NCBI RefSeq assembly: GCF_000300535.1
Contig: NZ_AMSH01000014.1
Coordinates: forward strand, 1-62,382
DNA: 62,382 bases
Reading direction: 5' to 3'
Source of the DNA: Bacillus xiamenensis
Lineage (GTDB): Bacteria > Bacillota > Bacilli > Bacillales > Bacillaceae
This document shows, in pieces, positions 1 to 9,885 of this stretch (positions within the stretch are counted from its first letter, which is position 1; each line of letters begins with the position of its first letter). Both the position numbers and the translations under genes were made by a program. The notes beneath the pieces were generated by a model. That model was given only the letters and a program-made list of their open reading frames with translations, ran no database searches and was not told the DNA's origin.

Positions 1-37
1 GGACTGACAAAGAATGCGAGGGTTTGTCTACACGCTG

Positions 38-69
38 AGCATCCTCCAATGATGGAGGATGCTTTCTTT
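38..69 (+). terminator. Rho-independent terminator of an upstream rightward gene
   Basis: A perfect 11-bp stem (AGCATCCTCCA with its complement) and a 4-nt loop are followed by a T-rich tail on the + strand. It ends a transcript entering from the left of the window and faces the convergent yufK. Bases 1-37 hold no recognisable coding sequence. Confidence 0.75.
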
Positions 70-76
70 CATCTGT

Positions 77-634
77 TTAAGCAGGCAGACTTGCCATGAC
101 ACTGTTATAAAGCTTAATAAATAAGTACAGAATACCGATCAAAAATGTGGCCCAAAACAGCAGAATAAACATCATAAATCCAATTAAATTCAGCATGGAT
201 AGCGATTGATAAATGCGTACCACAACCCAGATAAAATAAATAAGACTTGCTAAAACAAAGAGTCCCACCAGCAAAATGAGCTGCTGCGTCAATAGAAATG
301 CAAGTAAGCTGGCAAACAAATAAACAACCGATGCGATTCTAATTTTCTTTAAGTTTTCCCCTTCAGGGTCCTTTGCAAAAAAGAGCAGCGCCAACTCTAA
401 CACTGTATCCGCAATGAGTTTTAAAGCAGATAAAACCATAAAATAAACAAGTGCAAATGCGGCAAATAAAGCAAGACGGATGCCCTGTTCTGAAAAGAAT
501 TCCAGCATTCCTTTTAAGACCCCTGCTTGCGTCAAGAAATCAGTCGTGATGCCTACTGTGAAAATCGAAAAAGCAGAGCTGAATAGTAAAATCGAAATTA
601 GCGGAAAATATCCAGTCAAATATGTATTTTTCAT
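77..634 (-). CDS. yufK: YufK-like integral membrane protein of unknown function
   Basis: The product is a 185-aa hydrophobic protein with about five predicted membrane segments and short basic loops. An in-frame ATG lies 18 nt further upstream, but an AAAGGAT ribosome binding site is correctly spaced only for the ATG at 634, giving an N-terminus MKNTYLTGYF. Its place next to and divergent from the malate sensor kinase gene is the same as yufK in B. subtilis, and the name rests mainly on that synteny. No catalytic motif is visible. A role linked to the neighbouring malate or nucleoside transport genes is only a guess. Confidence 0.75.
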   Translation of the reverse strand: MKNTYLTGYFPLISILLFSSAFSIFTVGITTDFLTQAGVLKGMLEFFSEQGIRLALFAAFALVYFMVLSALKLIADTVLELALLFFAKDPEGENLKKIRIASVVYLFASLLAFLLTQQLILLVGLFVLASLIYFIWVVVRIYQSLSMLNLIGFMMFILLFWATFLIGILYLFIKLYNSVMASLPA

Positions 635-820
635 AAATAAATCCTTTCTCATAAGCTCCTATTTATTATGGCTCACTTAAAACGGATTGACAAGATGCTT
701 TCCAAGTAAACTGGAATTAACATCAAATTTGTGATTTTTGCACGTACATTCCTTCACAAACTTACATTTTCCCGTTAAAGTATTACTATTACGAAAAAAT
801 TGCGCGTTAGGGGTATACTC

Positions 821-2422
821 GTGAAAAAAACTTTAAGACTGCAAACACGGCTGACGATCTTTGTCTGTATTGTTGTCCTCATCTCCCTCTGTATCACATT
901 CTTTACGATATGGTCGGAAACAGCCAAAAATATCCACCAGCAGGAGCGTGACATTGCCCTCTCCACCGCCAAGATGGTCGCAGAGGCGCCGATCACAGCG
1001 AAATCACTAGAAGACGATCATTCATATTCAGCACTGCGTAAATATACAACCAATGTTCAGCGTATCACCAAAACCGAATTCGTTGTCGTTATGGATATGA
1101 ACGGTATCCGCAAAACACATCCGAATCCGCAAAAGATTGGGAAGCGCTTTGCTGGTGGTGATGAAAAGCCAGCATTACATGGGAAAGAACATATTAGTAC
1201 GGCATCTGGAACACTTGGCAGGTCCATGCGTGCTTTTGTTCCTGTTTATAACAAAGACGGCAAACAGCTCGGGGCTGTGGCAGTAGGGATTACGTTAAAG
1301 GAAATTGATTTGATTATTCATCAAAACTTGATCCCGCTCTACTTCGTCACATCACTTAGCCTTCTATCTGGCATTATCGGTGCACTCATTGTTGCACGAA
1401 AAGTGAAGAAGATTATGTTTGGACTTGAGCCAGACGAAATTGCGACATTATTAAAAGAACGAAGCGCCATGCTAGAATCAACAAAAGAAGGAATTCTTGC
1501 CGTCGATCAGCATGGTAAAATCAAGCTGGCCAATGCAGAAGCCAAACGGCTCTTTCATAATATGGGCATTATGGTTGATCCTAGAGAACAGGATGTTCAG
1601 GCTCTTCTTCCTTCAAGCGGCTTAAAACAAGTGATTGAAACACGTAAACCGCTGCTTGATCGTGATGTCAGAATGAACGGACTGGAGCTCGTCTTTAACG
1701 AGGTACCAATCACGGTAAAAGGAGAAATTGTTGGGGCAATTGCAACCTTCCGTGACAAAACAGAAGTCAAACACCTAGCTGAGCAGCTGAGCGGGGTGAA
1801 AATGTACGCCAATGCCCTTCGTGCCCAGTCCCATGAATTCATGAACAAGCTGCATGTCATTTTAGGATTGGTACAGCTGAAGAATTATGATGACCTTGGC
1901 ACCTATATCAAAGATATTGCGATTTATCAACAGACAGAAACAAATGAAATCATCAACCATGTGAAAAACTCGGTCTTAGCAGGCTTTTTACTAGGGAAAC
2001 AAAGCTACATTCGCGAACAAGGTGCTACTTTAGAAGTCATTTGCAGCACCCAGGTCCCTAACTCAGAGGACCCATCTGTGACGCACGATCTTATTACCGT
2101 CATTGGGAACTTGTTAAACAACGCACTCGATGCCGTTTCTCATACAAAGAACAAAAACATCTCGATCTCATTCAGATATGTCCAGGAGCAGCTTCATATT
2201 GAAATCACAGATACAGGCGTTGGTCTGACAAAGGAAGAACAGGAAATGATGTTTGAGCAAGGCTTCTCAACAAAAGGAGAAGACAGAGGATTCGGCCTCT
2301 ACTTTGTTGACCAAAGTATCAAAAAATTGAACGGACATTTGATTGTTACGAGTGAAAAAGGAGAAGGAACGACTTTTAGTCTCCGCATTCCGTATAAACA
2401 AAAGGAGGATTCACATGATTAA
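821..2422 (+). CDS. malK: MalK, membrane sensor histidine kinase for malate (CitA/DcuS family)
   Basis: The kinase senses extracellular malate and phosphorylates MalR. The protein has 533 aa: a membrane segment at about residues 10-32, an extracytoplasmic PDC/Cache-like sensor to about 168, a second membrane segment (about 170-193), a PAS domain (about 210-315), a phospho-acceptor His338 in the SHEFMNKLH context typical of citrate/dicarboxylate sensors, and an ATPase domain with an N-box (NLLNNALDA) and a DTGVG motif. The reading frame opens at a TTG at 800, but GTG 821 with AGGGG seven bases upstream gives the family length. malR follows with an 8-nt overlap, so the two are co-translated. 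In B. subtilis the pair activates maeN, which lies 6 kb downstream here. Confidence 0.93.
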   Translation: MKKTLRLQTRLTIFVCIVVLISLCITFFTIWSETAKNIHQQERDIALSTAKMVAEAPITAKSLEDDHSYSALRKYTTNVQRITKTEFVVVMDMNGIRKTHPNPQKIGKRFAGGDEKPALHGKEHISTASGTLGRSMRAFVPVYNKDGKQLGAVAVGITLKEIDLIIHQNLIPLYFVTSLSLLSGIIGALIVARKVKKIMFGLEPDEIATLLKERSAMLESTKEGILAVDQHGKIKLANAEAKRLFHNMGIMVDPREQDVQALLPSSGLKQVIETRKPLLDRDVRMNGLELVFNEVPITVKGEIVGAIATFRDKTEVKHLAEQLSGVKMYANALRAQSHEFMNKLHVILGLVQLKNYDDLGTYIKDIAIYQQTETNEIINHVKNSVLAGFLLGKQSYIREQGATLEVICSTQVPNSEDPSVTHDLITVIGNLLNNALDAVSHTKNKNISISFRYVQEQLHIEITDTGVGLTKEEQEMMFEQGFSTKGEDRGFGLYFVDQSIKKLNGHLIVTSEKGEGTTFSLRIPYKQKEDSHD

Positions 2423-3122
2423 TGTGTTGATCGTAGAAGATGATCCAATGGTTGGGGAGCTGAATAAACGCTACCTGACCCAAATAGATGGTTTTGAATT
2501 AAAGGGGATTGCCACCTCGTTTCAGCAGGCACTAGAATGTTTGAAGACAGACATCATTCACCTTGTCCTTCTTGATATTTATATGCCTGGACAAAATGGG
2601 CTCGCCCTATTATCAGAAATTCGTCAGCAAAATCATTCCGTTGATGTCATCGTCATATCTGCTGCCAATGAAGTCGATGTGGTGCAGCAAACCATGCGTA
2701 ACGGCGCTGTTGATTATTTAATCAAACCTTTTGAATTCGAACGGTTCCAGTCAGCACTGGCAGAGTATAAACGAAAACATGCCCTGTATCAAACGATGAA
2801 CAGCATCTCGCAAAATGATTTAGATGCGAAGATCTTTCATAAAAAAGCAGAAGCCGAAAAGGTTCTTCTGCCAAAAGGCCTGACCAAGAGCACACTCAAA
2901 CTCATCTGGACAAGCATTCAATCATTCGGCCAGCAGGCTTTCACGACCGAAGACCTAGCCAACCATACAGAAATCTCCCAGGTTTCTATTAGAAAATATT
3001 TGAAATTCCTTGAGGATATCGAGGTGGTTGATGTGGAGATGGCATACGGGACAATTGGCCGCCCTGTTTTCCAATATAAATTGAATACGAGCAATATGAA
3101 TTTGATTCAACAATATCTATAA
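2415..3122 (+). CDS. malR: MalR, response regulator of malate uptake
   Basis: This 235-aa CitB/DcuR-type regulator has an N-terminal receiver domain with acidic residues Asp9/Asp10 and phospho-acceptor Asp54 (LLDIYMPG). A C-terminal helix-turn-helix lies in about residues 170-235 ([22 protein letters not shown]). The ATG at 2415 follows a GGAGGATT ribosome binding site, and the frame upstream of it is the 3' end of malK. The gene overlaps malK by 8 nt and is followed by a terminator, so malKR forms a two-gene operon. MalR is known to activate maeN and malic-enzyme genes in B. subtilis; the same role is inferred here. Confidence 0.93.
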   Translation: MINVLIVEDDPMVGELNKRYLTQIDGFELKGIATSFQQALECLKTDIIHLVLLDIYMPGQNGLALLSEIRQQNHSVDVIVISAANEVDVVQQTMRNGAVDYLIKPFEFERFQSALAEYKRKHALYQTMNSISQNDLDAKIFHKKAEAEKVLLPKGLTKSTLKLIWTSIQSFGQQAFTTEDLANHTEISQVSIRKYLKFLEDIEVVDVEMAYGTIGRPVFQYKLNTSNMNLIQQYL

Positions 3123-3128
3123 TTTGAC

Positions 3129-3163
3129 ACATCTGACCTTGACCAAAGGCCAGATGTTTTTTT
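3129..3163 (+). terminator. Terminator of malKR
   Basis: The stem arms ACATCTG and CAGATGT are extended by CC/GG pairs across one mismatch. The stem is followed by seven T residues. Confidence 0.85.
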
Positions 3164-3517
3164 ATGGCATAAGATGTAACAAACCCCTTGATATCAGTGC
3201 TTTCACTGTAGTAGAGCACATCACAAAAGCGGCATTATATCATATTTCAGCAGATAAAAAGACATTGAATTAAGCCTTTTAACATTTTTTTAAAAATAAA
3301 ACAAATTTCTATTTATTTATTCGATCGGAAATGATAAATTATGATTGATTAGTTCAACGAGATATAAGTCTGATGTCTTACATCTTCTCTTCTGTCTCTA
3401 TCAATTTTAAGAGAAAACAGGATAAATTACCCTTTCCAAAAGGATAAGAGAAGACAAGAGTCGGTCTTTTTTCGCGAGACTTTTCTGAAACTTTTAAATT
3501 TTATAGGGGGTTATGTT
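3164..3517 (+). promoter_or_regulatory. Non-coding leader region upstream of nupN
   Basis: About 350 bases without a gene separate malR from nupN. The stretch is A/T-rich and contains a TATGAT hexamer at 3340-3345 with no convincing -35 partner, a weak 5-bp hairpin around 3453-3475 and a CodY-like box just before the start codon. A purine riboswitch was looked for and not found. Confidence 0.5.
3479..3493 (+). promoter_or_regulatory. CodY-type operator upstream of nupN
   Basis: The 15-mer ACTTTTCTGAAACTT matches the CodY consensus AATTTTCWGAAAATT at 13 of 15 positions. It ends 24 bases before the nupN start codon. CodY is known to repress guanosine uptake genes in B. subtilis, so the location makes sense. 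Confidence 0.65.
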
Positions 3518-4600
3518 TTGAAGAAGCGCAAAATTGGACTAGCATTGTCCTTAGTCGTAGCAACAGGAACCATCCTTGGAGCATGCGGCAACTCTGGCTC
3601 AAACAGCGGTGAAAGCAAAAAAGATAAAGATCAATTCACTGTTGCAATGGTAACTGATGTCGGTGGTGTCGATGACAAATCGTTTAACCAATCAGCTTGG
3701 GAAGGTCTACAAGCATTTGGGAAAGATAACAATTTAACAAAAGGCAAAAACGGCTTTGATTACTTACAATCTAAATCAGACGCTGACTATACAACAAACT
3801 TAAACACACTTGCTCGTGAAAAATTCGACTTGATTTACGGCATTGGTTTCTTAATGCAAGATGCGATTACTGAAATTGCAGATCAACGCAAGAAAAACCA
3901 CTTTGCTATCGTTGATGCAGTCGTGAAAAAAGACAACGTAGCAAGTATTACATTTAACGAAAACGAAGGATCATTCCTTGTAGGTGTTGCAGCGGCTCTT
4001 ACGACAAAATCGAACAAAATCGGTTTTGTTGGCGGTGTTGACTCTGAATTAATCAGAAAATTCGAAGTTGGTTTCCGTGCAGGCGTTGAAGCAGCTAACC
4101 CGAAAGCAAAAGTTGAAGTGAAATATGCTGGTGCATTCGATAAAGCAGACATCGGTAAAGCAACAGCTGAAAGTATGTACAAATCTGGCGTAGATATCAT
4201 TTATCACGCAGCAGGCGGCACTGGAACAGGTGTCTTCACTGAAGCGAAAAACCTGAAAAAAGCTGATCCTGACCGTAAAGTATGGGTTATCGGTGTTGAT
4301 AAAGATCAGTATGACGAAGGAAAAGTACCTGGAACAGATCAAAGTGTCACCCTTACTTCTATGATTAAGAAAGTTGACACTGCGGTTCAAGACTTAACAA
4401 CAAAAGCAAAAGAAGGCAATTTCCCTGGCGGTGAAGTGATCACATACGGTCTGAAAGAAGGCGGCGTTGACATCTCTCCATCTCAGGACAACCTTGACAA
4501 AGATGTATTGAAGAAAGTTGAAGAATGGAAACAAAAAATCATCAAGGGAGAAGTCAAAATCCCTGCAACACGTGATGAACTAAAAGATTTTAAAGCTTAA
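3518..4600 (+). CDS. nupN: NupN, guanosine-binding lipoprotein of an ABC importer (BMP family)
   Basis: This is the extracellular substrate-binding component of a nucleoside ABC importer. It has 360 aa. A basic and hydrophobic signal sequence is followed by the lipobox LGAC with Cys23, a Ser/Gly/Asn-rich linker, and a basic-membrane-protein (BMP/PnrA) fold beginning [23 protein letters not shown] 3518 is the start because an AGGGGG ribosome binding site sits seven bases upstream and the nearby ATG at 3513 runs straight into a stop. nupOPQ follow. Family knowledge (B. subtilis YufN-Q) gives guanosine as substrate. Confidence 0.93.
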   Translation: MKKRKIGLALSLVVATGTILGACGNSGSNSGESKKDKDQFTVAMVTDVGGVDDKSFNQSAWEGLQAFGKDNNLTKGKNGFDYLQSKSDADYTTNLNTLAREKFDLIYGIGFLMQDAITEIADQRKKNHFAIVDAVVKKDNVASITFNENEGSFLVGVAAALTTKSNKIGFVGGVDSELIRKFEVGFRAGVEAANPKAKVEVKYAGAFDKADIGKATAESMYKSGVDIIYHAAGGTGTGVFTEAKNLKKADPDRKVWVIGVDKDQYDEGKVPGTDQSVTLTSMIKKVDTAVQDLTTKAKEGNFPGGEVITYGLKEGGVDISPSQDNLDKDVLKKVEEWKQKIIKGEVKIPATRDELKDFKA

Positions 4601-4672
4601 TTTGAGCATCGGGATAAGCACGTCTTATCCCCTTGCCTCTCCTTTACCTCCTCTTTATTCGTAAAAGGTGGT

Positions 4673-4711
4673 AAAAGAAAAGCTGCAGCCTTGTTTTGCA
4701 GCTTTTCTTTT
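4673..4711 (+). terminator. Strong hairpin between nupN and nupO (attenuating terminator)
   Basis: A 15-bp perfect stem (AAAAGAAAAGCTGCA and complement) has a 9-nt loop and a T-rich second arm. It sits inside the operon, so it probably reduces read-through and keeps the binding protein in excess over the ATPase and permeases. Confidence 0.75.
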
Positions 4712-4759
4712 GCTAGTTTTTATCTTCATCAGCACCCTAAAAAAGGAGCGGTTAAACCT

Positions 4760-6295
4760 GTGGATTATGTCATTGAAATGTTGAATATACGCAAAGAATT
4801 CCCTGGTATTGTAGCAAACGATAACATCACGCTGCAGCTAAAGAAGGGCGAAATTCATGCGCTGCTTGGTGAAAACGGCGCTGGAAAATCAACGCTCATG
4901 AACGTGCTTTTCGGCCTTTATCAGCCTGAAAAAGGTGAAATCAAGGTACACGGAAAACCTGTTACGATCTCAAGCCCAAATGATGCCAGTGATTTAGGCA
5001 TCGGAATGGTTCATCAGCACTTTATGCTAGTCGATACATTCACTGTTGCTGAAAACATCATTTTAGGAAAAGAGCCAAAGAAGCTTGGAAAGATTGACAA
5101 AGAACAAGCCATTCAGCAAGTTCAGGAGCTTTCTGACCGCTATGGGCTGAAAATAGACCCTTCCGCAAAAGTATCTGACATCTCGGTCGGTATGCAGCAG
5201 CGAGCAGAAATCTTAAAAACACTTTACCGCGGCGCTGACATCTTAATCTTCGATGAACCAACAGCCGTCTTAACACCTCAAGAAATAAAAGAACTCATAC
5301 AGATTATGAAAAACTTAATTCATGAAGGCAAATCCATTATTTTAATTACCCACAAGTTGAAAGAAATTATGGATTCCTGTCATCGCGTCACCATTATCCG
5401 AAAAGGACAAGGCATTCGTACACTTGATGTGGAAAGCACAAACAAAGACGAGCTTGCCAGCTTAATGGTCGGCCGGGAAGTCTCATTTAAGACAGACAAA
5501 AAAGCAGCCTCCCCTGCTGAAGAAGTACTGCAAATTCAAGACCTCACTGTCAAAGACGCCCGAGGAATTGAAGCAGTTAAACAGCTGAACCTATCCGTGA
5601 GGGCTGGCGAGATTGTCGGAATTGCTGGTGTCGACGGAAATGGTCAATCTGAATTGATTGAAGCCATTACAGGTCTGAAAAAAACGGAATCTGGCACGAT
5701 CTTGCTAAACGGGAAACCCATTCAAAATCTCCCGCCACGCAAGGTGACCGAATCTGGAATTGGACATATTCCACAGGATCGTCATAAGCATGGACTTGTG
5801 CTTGATTTTTCAATTGGAGAAAATATTTCCTTACAAACGTATTATCAGCGCCCTTATTCAAAGTTTGGTTTGCTGAATATGAAAAACATTTATCAAAAAG
5901 CAAAACGAATCATGACTGAATATGACGTGCGGACACCTAGTGAATATACAGAAGCACGTGCGCTATCAGGCGGTAACCAGCAAAAAGCCATTATTGGCCG
6001 TGAAGTTGACCGCAATCCGGATTTATTAATTGCCGCTCAGCCGACACGCGGTCTCGATGTTGGGGCAATTGAATTTGTTCATAAGCGTCTCATTGAACAA
6101 AGAGATGCGGGCAAAGCCGTTCTGCTCATCTCCTTTGAGCTTGATGAAATTATCAATGTCAGTGATAAGATCGCTGTCATTTTTGAAGGCAGCATTATTG
6201 CCATTGTTGATCCAAAAGATACAACAGAGCAAGAACTTGGTCTATTGATGGCTGGAAGTACGCAACAGGAAGTGGGGAAAGAAGCAAATGTCTAA
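4760..6295 (+). CDS. nupO: NupO, duplicated ATP-binding subunit of the guanosine importer
   Basis: This 511-aa protein carries two ABC ATPase domains in one chain. The first has Walker A GENGAGKS at 37-44, signature ISVGMQQ at 141-147 and Walker B ending DEPTA at 165-169. The second has a degenerate Walker A (GVDGNGQSE, no Lys) near 290-298 and signature LSGGNQQ near 399, as usual for sugar and nucleoside importers of this class. The start is GTG 4760, which follows an AAAGGAG site and gives the family length; the longer frame back to 4691 runs through the intergenic hairpin. The 3' end overlaps nupP by 8 nt. Confidence 0.93.
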   Translation: MDYVIEMLNIRKEFPGIVANDNITLQLKKGEIHALLGENGAGKSTLMNVLFGLYQPEKGEIKVHGKPVTISSPNDASDLGIGMVHQHFMLVDTFTVAENIILGKEPKKLGKIDKEQAIQQVQELSDRYGLKIDPSAKVSDISVGMQQRAEILKTLYRGADILIFDEPTAVLTPQEIKELIQIMKNLIHEGKSIILITHKLKEIMDSCHRVTIIRKGQGIRTLDVESTNKDELASLMVGREVSFKTDKKAASPAEEVLQIQDLTVKDARGIEAVKQLNLSVRAGEIVGIAGVDGNGQSELIEAITGLKKTESGTILLNGKPIQNLPPRKVTESGIGHIPQDRHKHGLVLDFSIGENISLQTYYQRPYSKFGLLNMKNIYQKAKRIMTEYDVRTPSEYTEARALSGGNQQKAIIGREVDRNPDLLIAAQPTRGLDVGAIEFVHKRLIEQRDAGKAVLLISFELDEIINVSDKIAVIFEGSIIAIVDPKDTTEQELGLLMAGSTQQEVGKEANV

Positions 6296-7334
6296 TCGCT
6301 TAACAAATCTGCTGATTCCGCTTATAGCCATTGTACTTGGTCTTTTCGTTGGGGCCATTATCATGCTGGCAAGCGGTTATAGTGTCATCGAAGGCTATAG
6401 CGCCCTTTGGAATGGCGTCTTCGGTGAAACATATTATATGGGAGAAACCATCAGACAAGTCACACCTTATATTTTATCGGGACTTGCTGTTGCCTTTGCA
6501 TTTCGGACAGGTCTCTTTAATATCGGAGTAGAAGGTCAATTGCTCATTGGCTGGATTGCATCTGTATGGATCGGAACAACCGTCCATGCACCTATGTATA
6601 TCCATCTTCCTCTTGCACTGATCACAGCCGCTGCTGCTGGTGCATTATGGGGCTTTATTCCTGGATTTTTAAAAGCTCGTTTTTATGTTCATGAAGTGAT
6701 TGTCACCATTATGATGAACTATATTGCCCTTCATGTGACAAACTATTTGATCTCAAATGTCTTAACAAGCAATAAAGATAAAACGGAAAAAATTGATGCA
6801 ACAGCTTCGCTTCGCTCTGGATTTTTTGAGCAGATCACCGATTTCTCTAGAATGCATAATGGAATTTTTATTGCCATTATTGCGGCCGTTGTGATGTGGG
6901 TCATTATTCAGAAAACCTCTAAAGGGTTTGAATTGCGAGCTGTTGGTATGAACCAGCACGCCTCCCATTATGCCGGGATGAACGTTCGCCGCAATATCAT
7001 TTACGCAATGCTGATTTCTGGTGCCTTTGCAGGTCTTGCAGGCGCTATGGAGGGGCTTGGAACCTTTGAATATGCCTCTATTAAAGGCTCGTTCACTGGC
7101 GTCGGCTTTGATGGAATCGCCGTTGCCTTATTAGGCGGAAACACGGCCATTGGTGTCGTTCTTGCTGCCTTATTGCTTGGTGGATTGAAGGTCGGTGCTT
7201 TAAATATGCCGCTTGAATCTGGCGTACCGACTGAGGTCGTTGATATTGTCATTGCGATCATTATTCTTTTCGTCGCCTCAAGCTATGTTATCCGTCTTGT
7301 GATTCAACAAATGAAGAAAAAGGGGGGAAAATAA
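6288..7334 (+). CDS. nupP: NupP, guanosine importer permease
   Basis: This 348-aa permease of the BPD_transp_2 family has about nine to ten membrane segments. It contains the conserved FNIGVEGQLLIG stretch near the N-terminus and a Gly-rich segment (ALLGGNTAIGVVLAALLLGG) late in the protein. It starts within the last codons of nupO and its stop directly abuts the nupQ start codon, so nupOPQ are translationally coupled. It pairs with NupQ to form the membrane channel. Confidence 0.92.
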   Translation: MSNRLTNLLIPLIAIVLGLFVGAIIMLASGYSVIEGYSALWNGVFGETYYMGETIRQVTPYILSGLAVAFAFRTGLFNIGVEGQLLIGWIASVWIGTTVHAPMYIHLPLALITAAAAGALWGFIPGFLKARFYVHEVIVTIMMNYIALHVTNYLISNVLTSNKDKTEKIDATASLRSGFFEQITDFSRMHNGIFIAIIAAVVMWVIIQKTSKGFELRAVGMNQHASHYAGMNVRRNIIYAMLISGAFAGLAGAMEGLGTFEYASIKGSFTGVGFDGIAVALLGGNTAIGVVLAALLLGGLKVGALNMPLESGVPTEVVDIVIAIIILFVASSYVIRLVIQQMKKKGGK

Positions 7335-8294
7335 GTGGGATTTCTGCAAATTCTTGAAATCATCGTCCCAGCTACACTTGTTTATGCTGCACCACTTATT
7401 TTAACCGCTCTTGGAGGCGTCTTTTCAGAAAGATCAGGTGTAGTCAATATCGGTCTTGAAGGGTTGATGGTCGTCGGAGCATTTTCTAGTATTATCTTTA
7501 ACTTATTTTTTGCTGATACGTTTGGTGCCTTGACCCCGTGGCTTGGTCTTCTTGTCGGAATGGCCATTGGCGGGTTGTTCTCACTCATTCACGCTGTTGC
7601 CACCATTACGTTTCGAGCAGATCAAACGGTCAGTGGTGTAGCGATTAACATGCTTGCCCTCGGCGCTACACTGTTTGTTGTGAAGCTGATTTATGGTAAA
7701 GCACAGACAGATAAAATTACAGAGCCTTTCTATAAAGGAGATATTCCCCTTTTAAGTGATATTCCAATCATTGGTGATATTTTCTTTAAAGATGTGTATT
7801 ATACGTCGATACTCGCATTAGCTCTTGCAGTTGTCGCTTGGTTTGTCTTATTTAAAATGCCATTTGGCTTGCGCCTTCGTGCAGTTGGGGAGCACCCAAT
7901 GGCTGCTGATACAATGGGAATCAACGTGTACCGGATGCGCTATATCGGCGTCTTCATTAGTGGACTGTTTGGCGGTCTTGGCGGAGCTGTATATGCGTCA
8001 ACCATCGCTCTTGATTTCTCTCACGCCACCATTACTGGTCAAGGCTTCATTGCTTTAGCTGCGCTTGTATTCGGTAAATGGCATCCATTTGGCGCAATGG
8101 GCGCTGCATTATTCTTTGGATTTGCACAAAGTTTAAGCATCATCGGCTCTCTCTTGCCGCTGTTTCAAGATATACCGAATGTGTATATGCTCATTGCACC
8201 ATATGTGCTTACAATTTTGGCCCTCACTGGGTTCATCGGACGTGCAGATGCACCAAAAGCACTTGGTACGCCTTATTTAAAAGGAAAACGATAA
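7335..8294 (+). CDS. nupQ: NupQ, guanosine importer permease
   Basis: This is the second permease subunit, 319 aa, with the family motif VVNIGLEGLMVVGAF near residue 35 and about eight to nine membrane segments. The start is the GTG immediately after the nupP stop, preceded by the purine-rich AAAGGGGGG within the end of nupP. A clear terminator follows, so this is the last gene of the operon. Confidence 0.92.
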   Translation: MGFLQILEIIVPATLVYAAPLILTALGGVFSERSGVVNIGLEGLMVVGAFSSIIFNLFFADTFGALTPWLGLLVGMAIGGLFSLIHAVATITFRADQTVSGVAINMLALGATLFVVKLIYGKAQTDKITEPFYKGDIPLLSDIPIIGDIFFKDVYYTSILALALAVVAWFVLFKMPFGLRLRAVGEHPMAADTMGINVYRMRYIGVFISGLFGGLGGAVYASTIALDFSHATITGQGFIALAALVFGKWHPFGAMGAALFFGFAQSLSIIGSLLPLFQDIPNVYMLIAPYVLTILALTGFIGRADAPKALGTPYLKGKR

Positions 8295-8310
8295 ATACAA
8301 TGTATGTTCA

Positions 8311-8347
8311 ATCCCCTGAAGGACAAACTATCCTCAGGGGATTTTTG
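8311..8347 (+). terminator. Terminator of nupNOPQ
   Basis: Arms ATCCCCTGA and TCAGGGGAT enclose a 14-nt loop and are followed by TTTTTG. The hairpin separates nupQ from maeN. Confidence 0.88.
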
Positions 8348-8470
8348 TATGATAAAAACGAAAAATCCCTCCATTTATTTTACTTTTATTACACTTAATT
8401 TAGTTTAATAAATAGAAGAGTGACATTGAATCTTCTACAATTGAGTCAAATAGCATTTGGGGGTGTTTAT

Positions 8471-9808
8471 GTGGCTAATGCACAACAATTGAAATCGATT
8501 ACAAATGATTCTGACAATAATAAAAGCGTTTTCCAAAAGATTCTGTCTTGGAAAATTGGTGTTATTGATCTTCCTGTGTATTTAGTACTTGCAGCGATTA
8601 TTTTAACTGCCGCTTATTTCAATAAAATTCCAGCAAATATGCTTGGTGGTTTCGCTGTTATTATGATTTTGGGGATTTTCCTTGGGGATATAGGACAACG
8701 TATTCCAATCTTAAAAGATATTGGTGGACCGGCGATTCTTTCTTTATTCGTACCATCGTTCCTGGTCTTTTTTCATGTTCTGAATCCGAATTCGTTGGAA
8801 GCGGTTACGTCTCTGATGAAAACGTCGAACTTCCTTTACTTCTATATTTCTGCTCTTGTAGTAGGTAGTATTCTTGGGATGCAAAGAACTGTTTTAGTAC
8901 AAGGCCTTATTCGTATGTTTGTTCCTCTTGTTGCAGGTACAATTACAGCTGTAGCTGCCGGAATTCTTGTTGGTCTTTTAGTTGGTTACACACCGCATCA
9001 TTCTTTCTTCTATATTATTGTACCGATTATTGCCGGTGGTGTTGGTGAAGGGATATTGCCATTATCTATTGCTTATTCACAAATTCTTGGTGTATCAGCA
9101 GAGTCATTAATTTCTCAATTAATTCCTGCTGCTGTCATTGGGAACGTGATTGCCATCATCTGTGCTGGTGCAATGAAAAAGCTTGGTGAAAAACGTCCTG
9201 AACTAAACGGAAATGGACGACTTGTTAAATCGAAAGAAGCAAACGACATTTTCGAACAGCCTGAAATGGATACGAAAGTTGATTTCGGTTTAATGGGTGC
9301 AGGTGTACTCGTTGCTTGTACAACCTTCATCTTTGGTGGTTTGTTAGAAAGCTTTATTCATATTCCTGGGCCAATCTTAATGATTGTTCTTGCAGCATTA
9401 ATCAAATACTTAAACGTGATGCCTCAGCATCTGCAAAATGGTTCACAGCAGTTCTACAAGTTTGTATCGAAAAGCTTTACTTGGCCGCTTATGGTTGGTT
9501 TAGGGATTCTCTACATTCCACTTGATGATGTAGCAACTGTTATCTCAATTCCTTTCATTTGTGTATGTATCGCAGTTGTTCTAGGAATGGTTGGTTCTGG
9601 TTACTTTGTTGGTAAATTAATGAACATGTATCCAGTAGAATCTGCGATTGTGACTGGCTGCCACAGTGGACTCGGCGGTACTGGTGACGTTGCGATTCTT
9701 TCAGCTTCTGGAAGAATGGGTCTTATGCCGTTCGCTCAAGTATCTACACGTCTTGGCGGCGCAGCAACTGTTATTTGCGCAACGATCTTACTCAGAATGT
9801 TTACTTAA
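8471..9808 (+). CDS. maeN: MaeN, Na+/malate symporter (2-hydroxycarboxylate transporter family)
   Basis: The product is a 445-aa transporter that takes up malate with Na+. It has about eleven membrane segments and the two re-entrant-loop Gly motifs of the family: GGVGEGILPLS about 195 residues in and GGTGDVAILSA near the C-terminus. GTG 8471 is the start because TTGGGGG precedes it and the encoded N-terminus (MANAQQLKSI) is as expected; the frame extends upstream to 8420 without a ribosome binding site. MalKR, encoded 6 kb upstream, is the expected activator. Confidence 0.92.
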   Translation: MANAQQLKSITNDSDNNKSVFQKILSWKIGVIDLPVYLVLAAIILTAAYFNKIPANMLGGFAVIMILGIFLGDIGQRIPILKDIGGPAILSLFVPSFLVFFHVLNPNSLEAVTSLMKTSNFLYFYISALVVGSILGMQRTVLVQGLIRMFVPLVAGTITAVAAGILVGLLVGYTPHHSFFYIIVPIIAGGVGEGILPLSIAYSQILGVSAESLISQLIPAAVIGNVIAIICAGAMKKLGEKRPELNGNGRLVKSKEANDIFEQPEMDTKVDFGLMGAGVLVACTTFIFGGLLESFIHIPGPILMIVLAALIKYLNVMPQHLQNGSQQFYKFVSKSFTWPLMVGLGILYIPLDDVATVISIPFICVCIAVVLGMVGSGYFVGKLMNMYPVESAIVTGCHSGLGGTGDVAILSASGRMGLMPFAQVSTRLGGAATVICATILLRMFT

Positions 9809-9822
9809 TCCATACAACCACT

Positions 9823-9861
9823 AAAAAGCATGAGCCCTCATAAAGGGGCCATGCTTTTTTT
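9823..9861. terminator. Bidirectional terminator between maeN and yufS
   Basis: Arms AAAAAGCATG and CATGCTTTTT with inner GCCC/GGGC pairs give A- and T-runs on both sides, suited to both convergent genes. Confidence 0.85.
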
Positions 9862-9885
9862 ATATTTCTTTTCTCCTATAAGACC

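Noticed and set aside
3164..3517. Possible purine riboswitch upstream of nupN
   Set aside because: The leader lacks the conserved purine-aptamer core and paired P1 arms; only a weak hairpin and CodY-like boxes are visible.
4049..4390. Frames antisense to nupN
   Set aside because: Fully within a well-supported lipoprotein gene on the other strand.
8520..8533. cre-like catabolite repression site early in maeN (AAAAGCGTTTTCC)
   Set aside because: Two mismatches at conserved positions and a location inside the coding sequence; too weak to list.
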